Assembly (NCBI GenBank): GCA_005883215.1
Contig: VAYS01000021.1
Coordinates: forward strand, 1 to 60,512
Reading direction: 5' to 3'
DNA length: 60,512 bases
From: Actinomycetota bacterium
GTDB taxonomy: Bacteria; Actinomycetota; Thermoleophilia; Solirubrobacterales; Solirubrobacteraceae
In this document: one piece after another, positions 1-8,118 of the stretch
Numbering within the stretch: the stretch's first letter is position 1
Layout of the letters: every line of letters starts with the position of its first letter
Program-made: the position numbers and the translations under genes
The notes under the pieces: model-generated
What the model was told of the DNA's origin: nothing
Database searches by the model: none
The model's input: only the letters and a program-made list of their open reading frames with translations

Positions 1-17
1 TCGGGTAGTCGAGCCCT

Positions 18-1865
18 ATGCGCCTGCCAGCCAGCGCGATAGCCGCCGCGGCGCCCGCCGGCGGCGCCGCGACCGGACAGACGATCGCCGCCACCGCCGG
101 CGCCCTGCTGATCACCGCCACGATGCTGGCGATCGTCTCCGCCCACCGCAGCGGGCGCACCTCCCGGGTGGCGCGGCTGGCCGCGTTCGCCGAGCGCTCA
201 TCCGGGCTGCCGGGGTGGTCCGCGCTGCCGATCGCGTTCGTCTACGGCGCCCTGGGCATCGCGGTGTTCGGGATGTACTGGGACATCTCCATCCACCTCG
301 ACAAGGGCCGGGATCCGGGGCCCCTGGCCAACGACGCCCACTACTTCATCCTCGCCGGGCTGTTCGGCGTGTTCTTCGCCGGGCTCTTGGCGGTGTGCTT
401 GCCCCGGGAGGGTGAGCGGCCGAGCCGGCCCAGCGTGCGCCTCACCCGCGACTGGTACGCGCCGCTGGGAGGGCTGCTCATGCTCATCTCGGCCTCCTTC
501 GCCCTGGCCGCCTTTCCGCTCGACGACCTCTGGCATCGCCTCTTTGGCCAGGACGTCACGCTGTGGGGCCCGACCCACCTGATGTTGATCGGGGGGGCGG
601 GCCTGGCCACGGTCGGGGGCCTGATCCTGCTCTGCGAGGGCGTCCACGCCCGCAGTTCGGGGCGGAAGCCCGGCGTGCGCTGGCTCGTCCCGCGCCAGGC
701 GGCGTTGGCCGGCTCCTTCCTGGTCGCCCTGACCACCTTCCAGGCCGAGTTCGACTTCGCCGTCCCCCAGTTTCGCCTCGTGTGGCATCCGATCCTGGTC
801 ATGCTGGCCGCCGGCATCGGGCTGGTAACCGCCCGGTTGCTGATCGGTCGGGGCGGCGCCTTGGCCGGGTTGGCCGGCTACCTGGCCATCCGGGGTCTGC
901 TGTCCGTTTGGGTCGGCCCGATCACCGGGCACACGCCGGTGCACTTCGCCCCCTATCTGGTGGAGGCCCTGGTGGTCGAGGCGGTGGGGCTGCGCGCGAC
1001 GCGGTACGGGCCTCTGGCGTTCGGAGCGCTCGCCGGCTTGGGCATCGGGACGATCGGCCTGGCCGCCGAGTGGGGCTGGTCGCACGTGTGGTGGGTCATC
1101 CCCTGGACCTCGGCGCTGCTTCCCGAGGGGATCATCGGCGGCGTCCTGGCCGCCGTCGCGGGCGGGGTGATCGGCGGCTTCGTCGGCGGCTCGCTGAGCG
1201 CACCCATGCGGGGCTTTCCCGTCGAAGCGCGGTGGGCGCCGGCGGCGGCGGCCGTGGTGGTCATCGGCCTGTTCGCCTACGCCCTGCCCATGCAGGGCGG
1301 GCCGCCCACCAGCGCTCGGATCACCCTGCACGACATCACGCCGCCCCCCCACCGCACCGTGTCGGCCACGATCGCGCTGCAACCGCCCGGCCGCGCCGAC
1401 CACGCCGAGTGGCTCAACGTCACCGCCTGGCAGGGCGGGGGCAGCGTCGTCGATCCGCTGCATCGGGTGCGCGAGGGCGTCTATCAAACGACCAAGCCGA
1501 TCCCGGTCTATGGCAACTGGAAGGCCACCGTCCGCCTGCACAACGGCAGCACGGTGGCCGGGCTGCCGATCTACTTCCCCGAGGACCGCGCGATCCCGGT
1601 GCCCGGGATCCCCGCCAGCGGGAGCTTTGAGCGCGGCTTCGTGCGCGACAAGAAGAACCTGCAACGAGAGCAGAAGCCGGGGGTCCCGGGTGTACTGACC
1701 CTCGGCGCCTACCTGCTCGTGCTGGCCGTCGCGCTCGGCCTGCTCGGCTCGCTGGCTTGGGGCCTAGGCCGCTTCGCCCGCCTGTCCACCGGCCGAGGCG
1801 AGCGCCGGCGCGCAGCCGGTGCGCGGCCCGGCGTGCCCAGCGGGACGCGACCGGCGAGCGCCTGA
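18..1865 (+). CDS. Polytopic membrane protein with C-terminal extracytoplasmic domain
   Basis: The 615-residue product opens with a hydrophobic segment and has many transmembrane helices over about residues 1-430, a soluble stretch at about 440-560, a final helix near 565-590, and a basic tail. The soluble stretch contains 'YGNWKATVRLHNG', which recalls the beta-sandwich of YtkA/FixH-like or CopC-like domains; that resemblance is weak. The short motif 'MYWDISIH' and the conserved-looking 'DPGPLANDAHYFILAG' lie between early helices. I recognise no enzyme signature. It is the only plus-strand gene before the long minus-strand block. The ATG is close to the window edge, so its promoter is not visible. 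Function unknown. Confidence 0.8.
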   Translation: MRLPASAIAAAAPAGGAATGQTIAATAGALLITATMLAIVSAHRSGRTSRVARLAAFAERSSGLPGWSALPIAFVYGALGIAVFGMYWDISIHLDKGRDPGPLANDAHYFILAGLFGVFFAGLLAVCLPREGERPSRPSVRLTRDWYAPLGGLLMLISASFALAAFPLDDLWHRLFGQDVTLWGPTHLMLIGGAGLATVGGLILLCEGVHARSSGRKPGVRWLVPRQAALAGSFLVALTTFQAEFDFAVPQFRLVWHPILVMLAAGIGLVTARLLIGRGGALAGLAGYLAIRGLLSVWVGPITGHTPVHFAPYLVEALVVEAVGLRATRYGPLAFGALAGLGIGTIGLAAEWGWSHVWWVIPWTSALLPEGIIGGVLAAVAGGVIGGFVGGSLSAPMRGFPVEARWAPAAAAVVVIGLFAYALPMQGGPPTSARITLHDITPPPHRTVSATIALQPPGRADHAEWLNVTAWQGGGSVVDPLHRVREGVYQTTKPIPVYGNWKATVRLHNGSTVAGLPIYFPEDRAIPVPGIPASGSFERGFVRDKKNLQREQKPGVPGVLTLGAYLLVLAVALGLLGSLAWGLGRFARLSTGRGERRRAAGARPGVPSGTRPASA

Positions 1866-1978
1866 TCGGGGCCCGGGCGCGGGCGGGGGGTGGTGGAGCG
1901 CGACGAACCGGCAGGACTTCGAGCCCGGGCGTCTAAACTTGCACTTTGCGGGAATCTCCGTGTCTATAGGCACAACAC

Positions 1979-2095
1979 ATGCGTCTTTACTCGACCTGGC
2001 TCTCCGATCCCTTCTGGCGCCTTGAGCGCCCCTCAGACCCCGCCCCCCGCGGTCACTGGCTGGGCCGCCTGCTGCGCCGGCTGACCCGACGCTAG
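1979..2095 (+). CDS. Possible 38-residue basic small protein
   Basis: A short frame starts with ATG and stops 3 bp before the end of ispF. It encodes a Trp- and Arg-rich peptide (starts MRLYSTWLSD, ends LLRRLTRR). It lies downstream of a locally AT-rich stretch with TATAGG at 1965-1970, 8 nt before the ATG, the spacing seen at other leaderless starts here, although the sixth base is G rather than T. Third-position GC is lower than in neighbouring genes, so coding status is uncertain. It could also be transcript-end sequence of the convergent genes. Confidence 0.3.
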   Translation: MRLYSTWLSDPFWRLERPSDPAPRGHWLGRLLRRLTRR

Positions 2096-2098
2096 CGC

Positions 2099-2575
2099 TC
2101 AGCCTTCGGAGGTCAGCAGCGCCACCGCGATCGCGGCCACGCCCTCGCGCCGGCCCACGAATCCGAGCCCTTCGCCGGTGGTCGCCTTGACGCCCACCGA
2201 CTCCGGGGCCACGCGCAAGGCCGCCGCCAGACGCGCCCGGATGGCCTGGCGGTGGGGCGCCAGGCGAGGCGCCTCCATGACCACGGTGGCGTCCACGTTG
2301 GCCACCCGCAGCCCGGCGTTGGCCAGGCGGCCCACGACGGTCTGCAGGAGCTCGAGCGAGTCGGCGTCCCGGTAGAGCTGCTCGGTATCGGGAAACAGCT
2401 CGCCGATATCCCCCATGCCCCCCGCCCCGAGCAGCGCGTCGATGATCGCGTGGGCCAGGACATCGGCGTCGGAGTGCCCGCCCAGTCCGCGGTCGTGCTC
2501 GACCTCGACGCCGCCGAGCACCAGCCGGCGGCCGTCGGTGAACGGGTGCACGTCGTAGCCGATGCCGACCCTCAC
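2099..2575 (-). CDS. ispF: 2-C-methyl-D-erythritol 2,4-cyclodiphosphate synthase
   Basis: IspF converts CDP-methylerythritol 2-phosphate to the cyclodiphosphate in the MEP isoprenoid pathway in the cytosol. The 158-residue product opens with RVGIGYDVHPF, carrying the zinc-binding Asp/His pair, followed by LGGHSDADVLAHAIIDALLGA and a late T-T-G-E-G-L-G-F-V-G block typical of the family. I chose the GTG at 2575 because the IspF fold begins there. It overlaps the stop of the PHP gene by 4 bp (GTGA), which implies translational coupling. ispD is two genes upstream, so both late-MEP enzymes are co-transcribed. Confidence 0.95.
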   Translation of the reverse strand: MRVGIGYDVHPFTDGRRLVLGGVEVEHDRGLGGHSDADVLAHAIIDALLGAGGMGDIGELFPDTEQLYRDADSLELLQTVVGRLANAGLRVANVDATVVMEAPRLAPHRQAIRARLAAALRVAPESVGVKATTGEGLGFVGRREGVAAIAVALLTSEG

Positions 2576-3405
2576 GTGGCCCCGATCGGTTCCAGCCGTC
2601 GCCGGCGGCCCTCGAACACGCTGAGCTCCTGGACGCCGAGCTCGTCCAGCAGCCCCAGCGCCTGGTCGTAGCGATCTCCCACCTCGGCCGGCGTATGGGC
2701 GTCGGAGGACAGGGCCACCGGGCACCCCGCCTCCAGGCACATGCGCAGGAAGTCCGGGGCGGGGTATAGCTCGCGGGCCGGCTTGCGCAGTCCCGCGGTA
2801 GAGAGCTCGATCGCGATCTGGGACCCGGCGATCCCGTCCATGGCGCGCTCATAAAAACGGCGCAGGTCCCCGGCGGGCCGCGGGCGCTGCGGGCCCCACA
2901 CCTTGACCAGGTCGGGGTGAGCGAGGATGTCGAACATCCCGCTGCGCGCCGCCTCGCCGAGCGTCTCGAAGTACCGGCGCCAGACCGTCTCCGGGCTGGC
3001 CTTGCGCTCCCACACGTCCCAGCCCGGGTGATCGACGGCCAGCTCGGAGAGGAAGTGCACGGAGCCCACCACGTAGTCCCACGGGTAGGCGTCGATCAGC
3101 GAGGCCATGCGGTCCTCGCGGCCGACGATGAAGTCGGCCTCCAGCCCCAGCCGCAGGTCGGTCTGCTCGGTCACGAAGCCGCAGTAGGCGTCGAGGTCAT
3201 CGACGGCGTTCTCGCGCCAGAACGGATGGTGCCAGACGGCGAGCGCCTGGCGAAAGCGGTGCACGTGCTCGGACACTCCCAGCTCGGCGATTCCGCGCTC
3301 GCCGGCCATCGTCCGGTAGCGCTCGGCGTTGGCCGGCGTGAAGTACTCGTCGGCGGTGGCCGACAGCTCGTCGGGGCGCAGATGGAGGTGGTAGTCGGTG
3401 AGCAC
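2572..3405 (-). CDS. PHP-domain phosphatase, histidinol-phosphatase-like
   Basis: The product belongs to the PHP metal-dependent phosphoesterase family. It begins LTDYHLHLRP, the HxH metal-binding signature. Further metal-ligand blocks are visible: GLEADF, VVGSVHFL, DILAHPDLVK and ALSSDAHTP. Its 277 residues match the HisK/HisJ-type histidinol phosphatases, but no other his gene is nearby, so the substrate is inferred only from family. The start is GTG at 3405, 1 bp beyond the ispD stop. The 3' end overlaps ispF by 4 bp. Its place between ispD and ispF probably reflects operon convenience rather than a role in isoprenoid synthesis. Confidence 0.85.
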   Translation of the reverse strand: MLTDYHLHLRPDELSATADEYFTPANAERYRTMAGERGIAELGVSEHVHRFRQALAVWHHPFWRENAVDDLDAYCGFVTEQTDLRLGLEADFIVGREDRMASLIDAYPWDYVVGSVHFLSELAVDHPGWDVWERKASPETVWRRYFETLGEAARSGMFDILAHPDLVKVWGPQRPRPAGDLRRFYERAMDGIAGSQIAIELSTAGLRKPARELYPAPDFLRMCLEAGCPVALSSDAHTPAEVGDRYDQALGLLDELGVQELSVFEGRRRRLEPIGAT

Positions 3406-3406
3406 G

Positions 3407-4063
3407 TCAGCGGCCGGCCCCGCCGGCCAGCGCCGCCTCCGCGCGGACCAGGTCGTCCAGCTCGGTCACCTTGAGGTTGCCGGGCGGCGCCGGCACCACC
3501 CGCACGACGCCGCCGCTGCGCTCGACCAGCCAGGCGTCGTCGGTGGCCGCCGCCAGCGTGCGGGGATCGACATCCAGGGCGCGCTCGAGCGCGTGGCGGC
3601 GAAACGCCTGCGGCGTCTGGACCGCCCACAGACGCTCGCGCTCGAGCGTGCCGGTCACGCGACCCTCGGCGTCGACCTGCTTGATGGTGTCGGTCACCGG
3701 GGCGGCGGCGATGGCTCCGTCAGCGCCATCGGACAGGCCTTCCAGTACCCGGGCCACGAGCTCGGCGGTGAGCAGGGGGCGGGCGGCGTCGTGGACGAGG
3801 ACCGGATCGCCGGGGCCCACCGCCCCGAGCGCGGCCCGCACCGACGCCGAGCGGCTCGGCCCCCCGGCCACGCCGGTGGCGCCCGCCGGGGCCTCCGCGC
3901 CCGGGGGCAGGGCGACGACGATGCGCTCGATCGCCGGGCTCTCCGACAGGGCCCGCACGCTCCAGTCGACCATCGGCCGACCGGCGAGCGTGAGCAGCGC
4001 CTTGGGCCGGTCGCCGCCCAACCGCTTTCCCCGGCCCGCCGCCACCACCAGGGCTACCGCCAT
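3407..4063 (-). CDS. ispD: 2-C-methyl-D-erythritol 4-phosphate cytidylyltransferase
   Basis: IspD makes CDP-methylerythritol from CTP and MEP in the isoprenoid pathway. The 218-residue protein has the N-terminal nucleotidyltransferase signature AAGRGKRLGGDRPKALL, then VLVHDAARP and DTIKQV, and ends with TELDDLVRAE, all typical of IspD. The usual family length is about 220-235. The ATG at 4063 directly precedes the signature, so the start is secure. A long intergenic hairpin separates it from carD upstream, and the PHP gene and ispF follow directly. Confidence 0.95.
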   Translation of the reverse strand: MAVALVVAAGRGKRLGGDRPKALLTLAGRPMVDWSVRALSESPAIERIVVALPPGAEAPAGATGVAGGPSRSASVRAALGAVGPGDPVLVHDAARPLLTAELVARVLEGLSDGADGAIAAAPVTDTIKQVDAEGRVTGTLERERLWAVQTPQAFRRHALERALDVDPRTLAAATDDAWLVERSGGVVRVVPAPPGNLKVTELDDLVRAEAALAGGAGR

Positions 4064-4077
4064 ATGCCGGTGAGGTT

Positions 4078-4125
4078 CGGGCGCACGCAGCCCCTCAGGT
4101 GGCGAAGGCCGGCTGCGTGCGCCCG
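4078..4125. repeat. 15-bp perfect inverted repeat between carD and ispD
   Basis: Arms at 4078-4092 and 4111-4125 are exactly complementary over 15 bp (CGGGCGCACGCAGCC and its complement), with an 18-nt loop. It fills nearly the whole 67-bp gap between the carD stop and the ispD start. No T-tract follows on the minus strand, so it is not a classical intrinsic terminator. It could be an mRNA 3' stabiliser, a pause or Rho-linked element, or a site that lowers ispD expression relative to carD. Confidence 0.75.
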
Positions 4126-4130
4126 GACGC

Positions 4131-4763
4131 CTACTTGGCGCCGGTGGCGACCTTGCCGTTCGCCGAGGCGGCGAGCAGGTCGTCGAGGTAGGCCTCGGCC
4201 TCTTCCTCGTCCTTGTCCAGCGCGTACATCAGCTCGGAGGCGAGGATCTTCTTGGCCCGGGTGAACATCTGCTTCTCCCCCGTGGACAGTCCCTTCTGGG
4301 ACTCGCGCAGCGCCAGGTTGCGGACCACCTCGGCGAGCTCATAGATGTCGCCGGTCTTGATCTTGTCCCGATTGTGCTTGAAGCGCCGGTTCCAGTTCTT
4401 GGGCATCTCGGAGACATCGTCCTGGAGCACGTCGAGCACCTTCTTGACCGTGTCTTCGTCGATCACGCGCCGCAGGCCGGCCACGGCGGCGTTCTCGGTG
4501 GGCACCATCACGGTCATGTCGTTGTGGAGGATCTTGATGGTCAGGTACTCGCGCCGCTCGCCGAAGACCTCTTTTTCCTCCTTCTTGAGGACCTTGCCCG
4601 CCCCGTGATGGGGATATACGACGTTGTCGCCCAGCTCGAATTCGATGAACTCGGCCTCGGCGACTACCTCGAGATCCTCTGCGATCTGCTCTTCCGTCGG
4701 GGTTGATTGGGGAATGGTTTCCTCCTTGTCTGTGGGCCGACGCACGGCGTCGGGCCGGTTCAC
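4131..4763 (-). CDS. carD: CarD-family transcriptional regulator (RNA polymerase binding)
   Basis: CarD binds the RNA polymerase beta subunit and stabilises open complexes, chiefly at stable-RNA promoters. After a poorly conserved N-terminus the RNAP-interaction (Tudor-like) domain starts at FELGDNVVYPHHGAG; the C-terminal helical DNA-binding region includes EMPKNWNRRFKHN, with the conserved Trp. The longest frame starts at a GTG abutting the disA stop but lacks a clear ribosome site. A strong AAGGAGG at 4727-4721 instead points to an ATT start at 4715, giving 194 residues. It follows disA directly and is probably co-transcribed with it. Family assignment is secure; the start is not. Confidence 0.93.
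   Translation of the reverse strand: MNRPDAVRRPTDKEETIPQSTPTEEQIAEDLEVVAEAEFIEFELGDNVVYPHHGAGKVLKKEEKEVFGERREYLTIKILHNDMTVMVPTENAAVAGLRRVIDEDTVKKVLDVLQDDVSEMPKNWNRRFKHNRDKIKTGDIYELAEVVRNLALRESQKGLSTGEKQMFTRAKKILASELMYALDKDEEEAEAYLDDLLAASANGKVATGAK
4713..4727 (-). promoter_or_regulatory. Strong Shine-Dalgarno ahead of an in-frame ATT codon of carD
   Basis: On the minus strand AAGGAGG (4727-4721) is followed by 5 nt and then ATT (4715-4713) in the carD frame. No ATG, GTG, TTG or CTG lies at this spacing. The arrangement suggests that CarD translation begins at ATT, as known for infC in other bacteria. Confidence 0.5.
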
Positions 4764-5873
4764 TCAAGTTTGCAGGTAGCGATCGACCAGGTTGATCTCT
4801 TGCAGGCGGCGGAGGCCTTCGCGGATGTCCTTGGCCCGGATCTCGCCCACCCCTTCGACCGCCTCCAGCTCGGCGTCGGTCGCCGCCAGCAACTCGTCGA
4901 GTCCGCCGAACTCGGCGACGATGCTGCTCACCACCAGCTTGGGCAGGCGGGGGATGCGCCCGAGGATGCGATGGCCGCGCGGGGATACGGGGTAGTCGAG
5001 CGTGTTGAGCTTGCGGTCGTAGCCCAGCACCTCGGCCAGGCGGCCGAAGTCGAGCAAGTCCTGGTGGGCCAAGCGCGCGATCGTCTCCAGCGCGCTCGGC
5101 TGGGCGCCCGGCGAGGGGTCGGCCAGGTAGTCGCTGACCAGGGTCGCCTTCTCGGCCGCGGTGCCGACCATGGTCTCCTCCAGCTGCATCTCTATCAGCC
5201 GGCCCTCGGTGCCCAGCTCGACGATATGGCGCTCGATCTCCACCCCCATGCGCGTCACCAGCTCCGCCCGCTGGAGCACGGTGAGGACGTCGTGCAGGGT
5301 GGCCCCGCCCTCGAACTCCAGGGCGGTGAGGCGGGTGGAGACCTGGTCCAGGCGAGCCCGATACTTGTCCAGGGTGGCCAGCGCCTGGTTGGCCTTGGCC
5401 AGGACCACCGGGATGTCCTCGAGCACGTACTTGGTGCCGTCGACGTAGAGCGAGACGACCTCGCGCCGCTGAGAGATGGCTACCACCAGCGCGTCGGTCT
5501 GCTTGGAGACGCGCTCGGCGGTGCGGTGGCGGGTGCCGGTCTCCAGGGAGAGGATCGTCGGGTCGGGCATGAGCTGCACGTTGGCCATCGTGATGCGGGT
5601 GGCGTTTACGTTGAGCACGATCGCCCCATCCATCTTGGCGACCTGGTAGAGCAGTGGCGGCGTGTAGTCGACATCGAGCTTGATCCCACCCGAGAACAGA
5701 AAGCTGAGCTCGTCGTGCTCGCCGATGACGAGCAGGGCACCGGTGCGGGCGTGGACTATGTGGTCGAGCCCCTCGCGTAGGGCAGTCCCCGGCGCGACCA
5801 TCTCAAGAGCCTTGACCAAGCCGGGCTCCTGGGCTGTCGCGAGATCGGCCCACTCTTCCCCTCTCTGCGACAT
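4764..5873 (-). CDS. disA: DNA integrity scanning protein / diadenylate cyclase DisA
   Basis: DisA makes cyclic di-AMP from two ATP and scans DNA for branched structures, stopping synthesis at lesions. The N-terminal DAC domain shows the catalytic DGA motif (about residues 82-84) and GTRHRTAER (about 113-121). A helical spine follows, then a C-terminal helix-hairpin-helix region with EGVGEIRAKDIREGL. I chose ATG 5873 rather than GTG 5879 because a TAGAAT -10 box ends at 5883, so a transcript would start at or just before the ATG. At 369 residues it matches the family (about 360). radA is upstream and carD directly downstream. Confidence 0.96.
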   Translation of the reverse strand: MSQRGEEWADLATAQEPGLVKALEMVAPGTALREGLDHIVHARTGALLVIGEHDELSFLFSGGIKLDVDYTPPLLYQVAKMDGAIVLNVNATRITMANVQLMPDPTILSLETGTRHRTAERVSKQTDALVVAISQRREVVSLYVDGTKYVLEDIPVVLAKANQALATLDKYRARLDQVSTRLTALEFEGGATLHDVLTVLQRAELVTRMGVEIERHIVELGTEGRLIEMQLEETMVGTAAEKATLVSDYLADPSPGAQPSALETIARLAHQDLLDFGRLAEVLGYDRKLNTLDYPVSPRGHRILGRIPRLPKLVVSSIVAEFGGLDELLAATDAELEAVEGVGEIRAKDIREGLRRLQEINLVDRYLQT

Positions 5874-5882
5874 CCACACCCC

Positions 5883-5888
5883 ATTCTA
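5883..5888 (-). promoter_or_regulatory. -10 box of disA (TAGAAT)
   Basis: TAGAAT lies 9 nt before the disA ATG on the minus strand, predicting a leaderless or near-leaderless mRNA. No good -35 hexamer is seen 16-18 bp upstream. Confidence 0.55.
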
Positions 5889-5964
5889 GCGGGGTTTAGC
5901 AGGAGTTTAGGCCGGGCCGGCGCCGACTTGGCCGGGGCTCGCGCCCGCTGCGGCGACCGGGGCG

Positions 5965-7422
5965 TCAGGCCGCGCGCGCCGCCCGGGAGGGCGTCGCGCG
6001 CCCCGGCAGGGCGGTGGACAGCGCGGCGCGCAGGCTGGAGAGCTCGATCGTCCCCTCGTTTCCGGCGGGCGCCCGGCGCCCCCTGGCGGGCGCCTCGGCT
6101 CGCGGCCCGCCCGCCGGGCACAGCACCGGCGCCAGCCCGAAGCGCCCGGCCTCGGCCACGCGCCGGTCGGGGTGGGCGACCGAGCGCAGCTCGCCGGTGA
6201 GCCCGAGCTCGCCAAAGCACGCCACCGGGCGGGGCTCGCCCGGGGAGCCGGCGGTCAGGGGCTGTCCCCGTGCGGCCCCCGCCACCGCCAGGGCGACCGC
6301 CAGGTCGGCGCCGGGCTCGTCCAGGCGCACTCCGCCGACCACGTTTACGAACACGTCGGAGCTTCCCAGGGCGACCCCGCCGTGACGGGCCAGGACGGCG
6401 AGCACCAGCGCCAGGCGGTTTCGGTCCAGGCCGGTCACCACCCGGCGCGGGGGCACCAGCTCGGAGGCGGCGACCAGCGCCTGGACCTCTACCAGGAGCG
6501 GCCGGCTGCCCTCCATCGCCGCCAGCACGACGCTGCCGGGGGCGTGAGCCGCCTCGGCCACGAACCGGGCGGAGGCGTCGAGCACCTCTACCAGCCCGCC
6601 GTCGCGCATCTCGAACACGCCGACGTCGTTGGTCGAGCCGAAGCGGTTCTTGAGGGCCCGCAGGATGCGGTGGGTACGCTCGCGCTCGCCCTCGAACTGC
6701 AGCACGCAGTCGACGAGGTGCTCGAGCGCGCGGGGTCCGGCGAGGCTGCCGTCCTTGGTTACGTGCCCGACCAGTATCACCGCGCAGGCGCTGGCCTTCG
6801 CCAGCTCCATGAGCCGCAGGCACACCTCGCGGACCTGGCCCACCGAGCCGGGGGCGCTGCCCAGCCCGGCCTCGTGCAGCGTCTGGACGGAGTCGATCAC
6901 GCACACCTCGGGGCGCTCGGCCTCCAGGGTGGCGGCGACCACGGCCACGTCGGTCTCGGCCACCACGGGGACCGACAGGGCGCCGGCGCCCAGCCGCTCG
7001 GCGCGCAGGCGCACCTGGTCGGCGGACTCCTCGCCGCTGACGTAGAGCGTGCGCCGGCCGGCGGCCTGCAGGTGCCCCAGCGCCATGTTGGTGAGCGTCG
7101 ACTTGCCGATCCCCGGCGAGCCGCCGAGCAGGACGAGCGAGCCGGGCACCAACCCGCCGCCCAGCACGCGGTCGAGCTCGCCGATCCCCGTGCCCAGACG
7201 GGCGATCGGCGGCGGCTCGACCTCGGCCAGCGCGCGCGGCTGGGCCGCCGGGGCAGCCTGCCCCGCCCTGCGCTGCGCCCGGCCGGGCCGCCCGGCCCCG
7301 GACTGCGGCGGGTGCTCTTCGACCAGCGTGTTCCAGGCCCCGCAGCCGGCGCAGCGCCCGTGCCAGCGCGGCTCGGTGTGCCCGCACTCAGAGCAGAGGT
7401 GGACGGTGGAGGCGCGGGCCAC
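5965..7422 (-). CDS. radA: DNA repair protein RadA/Sms
   Basis: RadA is a RecA-like branch-migration ATPase that acts in recombination. The 485-residue product has the N-terminal zinc finger (Cys10, 13, 24, 27), a Walker A GSPGIGKST near residues 101-109, a Walker B region (EVCVIDSVQTL), the RadA-specific KNRFGSTND motif near 250, and a C-terminal Lon-like domain (SSDVFVNVVGGVRLDEP, GELGLTGELR). The C-terminal tail is Arg/Ala-rich. The GTG start at 7422 lies 6 nt after a TAGCCT -10 box. Its position between clpC and disA follows the classical firmicute order. Confidence 0.96.
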   Translation of the reverse strand: MARASTVHLCSECGHTEPRWHGRCAGCGAWNTLVEEHPPQSGAGRPGRAQRRAGQAAPAAQPRALAEVEPPPIARLGTGIGELDRVLGGGLVPGSLVLLGGSPGIGKSTLTNMALGHLQAAGRRTLYVSGEESADQVRLRAERLGAGALSVPVVAETDVAVVAATLEAERPEVCVIDSVQTLHEAGLGSAPGSVGQVREVCLRLMELAKASACAVILVGHVTKDGSLAGPRALEHLVDCVLQFEGERERTHRILRALKNRFGSTNDVGVFEMRDGGLVEVLDASARFVAEAAHAPGSVVLAAMEGSRPLLVEVQALVAASELVPPRRVVTGLDRNRLALVLAVLARHGGVALGSSDVFVNVVGGVRLDEPGADLAVALAVAGAARGQPLTAGSPGEPRPVACFGELGLTGELRSVAHPDRRVAEAGRFGLAPVLCPAGGPRAEAPARGRRAPAGNEGTIELSSLRAALSTALPGRATPSRAARAA

Positions 7423-7428
7423 CCGTCC

Positions 7429-7434
7429 AGGCTA
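7429..7434 (-). promoter_or_regulatory. -10 box of radA (TAGCCT)
   Basis: TAGCCT sits 6 nt before the radA GTG on the minus strand, so transcription would begin at the start codon (leaderless). Confidence 0.5.
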
Positions 7435-7513
7435 CGGCCTGGCCCCGACGGCTCCGGCTAGATCCGCGCCCGCCGTCGGGTCCCCGACCGCGGCGCCCGG
7501 CGAGCGCTGTCGC

Positions 7514-8044
7514 TCACTTGCGGCGAAGCCGATTTTGCAGGTTGACCAGCCTCGTCGACAGGCGCTCGCCCGGGCTTCCGGGCGGCGGCAGCGCCCCCAG
7601 CTGGCGCATGCTGTGGGCGACGTCGAAGACGATCCGCAGGCGCGCGAGCTTGCCGTCGCTGTACTCGTGGAAGTCCGCGCCCTGAAAGCCGAGCTTCTTG
7701 CCGGTCGGCGCCAGGCCCGGGGGGTCGATCGGGCCCAGGTGGGTGGCGTCTCCGCGCCAGTGAAACGCGGCCCGGGGCTCGCTCGGGTGCAAGAACGGCC
7801 CGTCGGCCAGCTCGAAGCGCATGTCGGGAAACGCCCGCCAGCTGTGGGCGAGGAACTCGCGCACGTCGGCGTGGCCGTGCATCGTCCTCGGCCAGGCCGA
7901 GTCGTCGTAGACCACGTCCTCGCCCATCATGCCGAGCACCTGCTCGGCCTGGTGCGAATTCCACGCCGCCAGCCACCTGGCGACGAAGTCCTCGACGAAG
8001 TCCTGCCCGACGGACCCTGAGGCTGTCTGCTGCTGGGTGGCCAT
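7514..8044 (-). CDS. SnoaL-like / NTF2-fold polyketide-cyclase-type protein
   Basis: The 176-residue product matches the SnoaL-like ester-cyclase group of the NTF2 superfamily: FVARWLAAWNSHQAEQV opens the fold, then EDVVYDDSAWPRTMHGHADVREFL, AFPDMRF, and a C-terminal block with FHEYSDGKLARLRIVFD. Such proteins bind or isomerise small hydrophobic compounds; no substrate can be inferred here. I chose ATG 8044 because AGGAGGAG lies just before it; a longer frame upstream has no family similarity. It sits between radA and the CDGSH gene, in a spot that is usually gene-free in the firmicute order. Confidence 0.8.
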   Translation of the reverse strand: MATQQQTASGSVGQDFVEDFVARWLAAWNSHQAEQVLGMMGEDVVYDDSAWPRTMHGHADVREFLAHSWRAFPDMRFELADGPFLHPSEPRAAFHWRGDATHLGPIDPPGLAPTGKKLGFQGADFHEYSDGKLARLRIVFDVAHSMRQLGALPPPGSPGERLSTRLVNLQNRLRRK

Positions 8045-8118
8045 GACTCCTCCTGGGATCGATTTACGCCGCGGGCGCGAGTCTCGCGCACCGGGCGTCG
8101 GCGCGCAAGCGACGCGGT

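Noticed and set aside
198..1664. 488-codon frame antisense to the first membrane protein
   Set aside because: Compositionally random (Gln/Arg/Gly/Asp-rich) with no hydrophobic or domain pattern, while the plus frame encodes a clear membrane protein.
1900..1935. tRNA-like T-arm (TTCGAG near 1918-1923)
   Set aside because: No acceptor, D or anticodon arms could be paired around it; no tRNA was found elsewhere either.
4064..4130. Rho-independent terminator after carD
   Set aside because: The hairpin is strong but has no T-tract on the minus strand, so it was listed as an inverted repeat only.
5756..7387. 543-codon frame overlapping radA and disA in another phase
   Set aside because: Arg/Ala/Gly-rich shadow of radA; both genes are firmly identified in their own frames.
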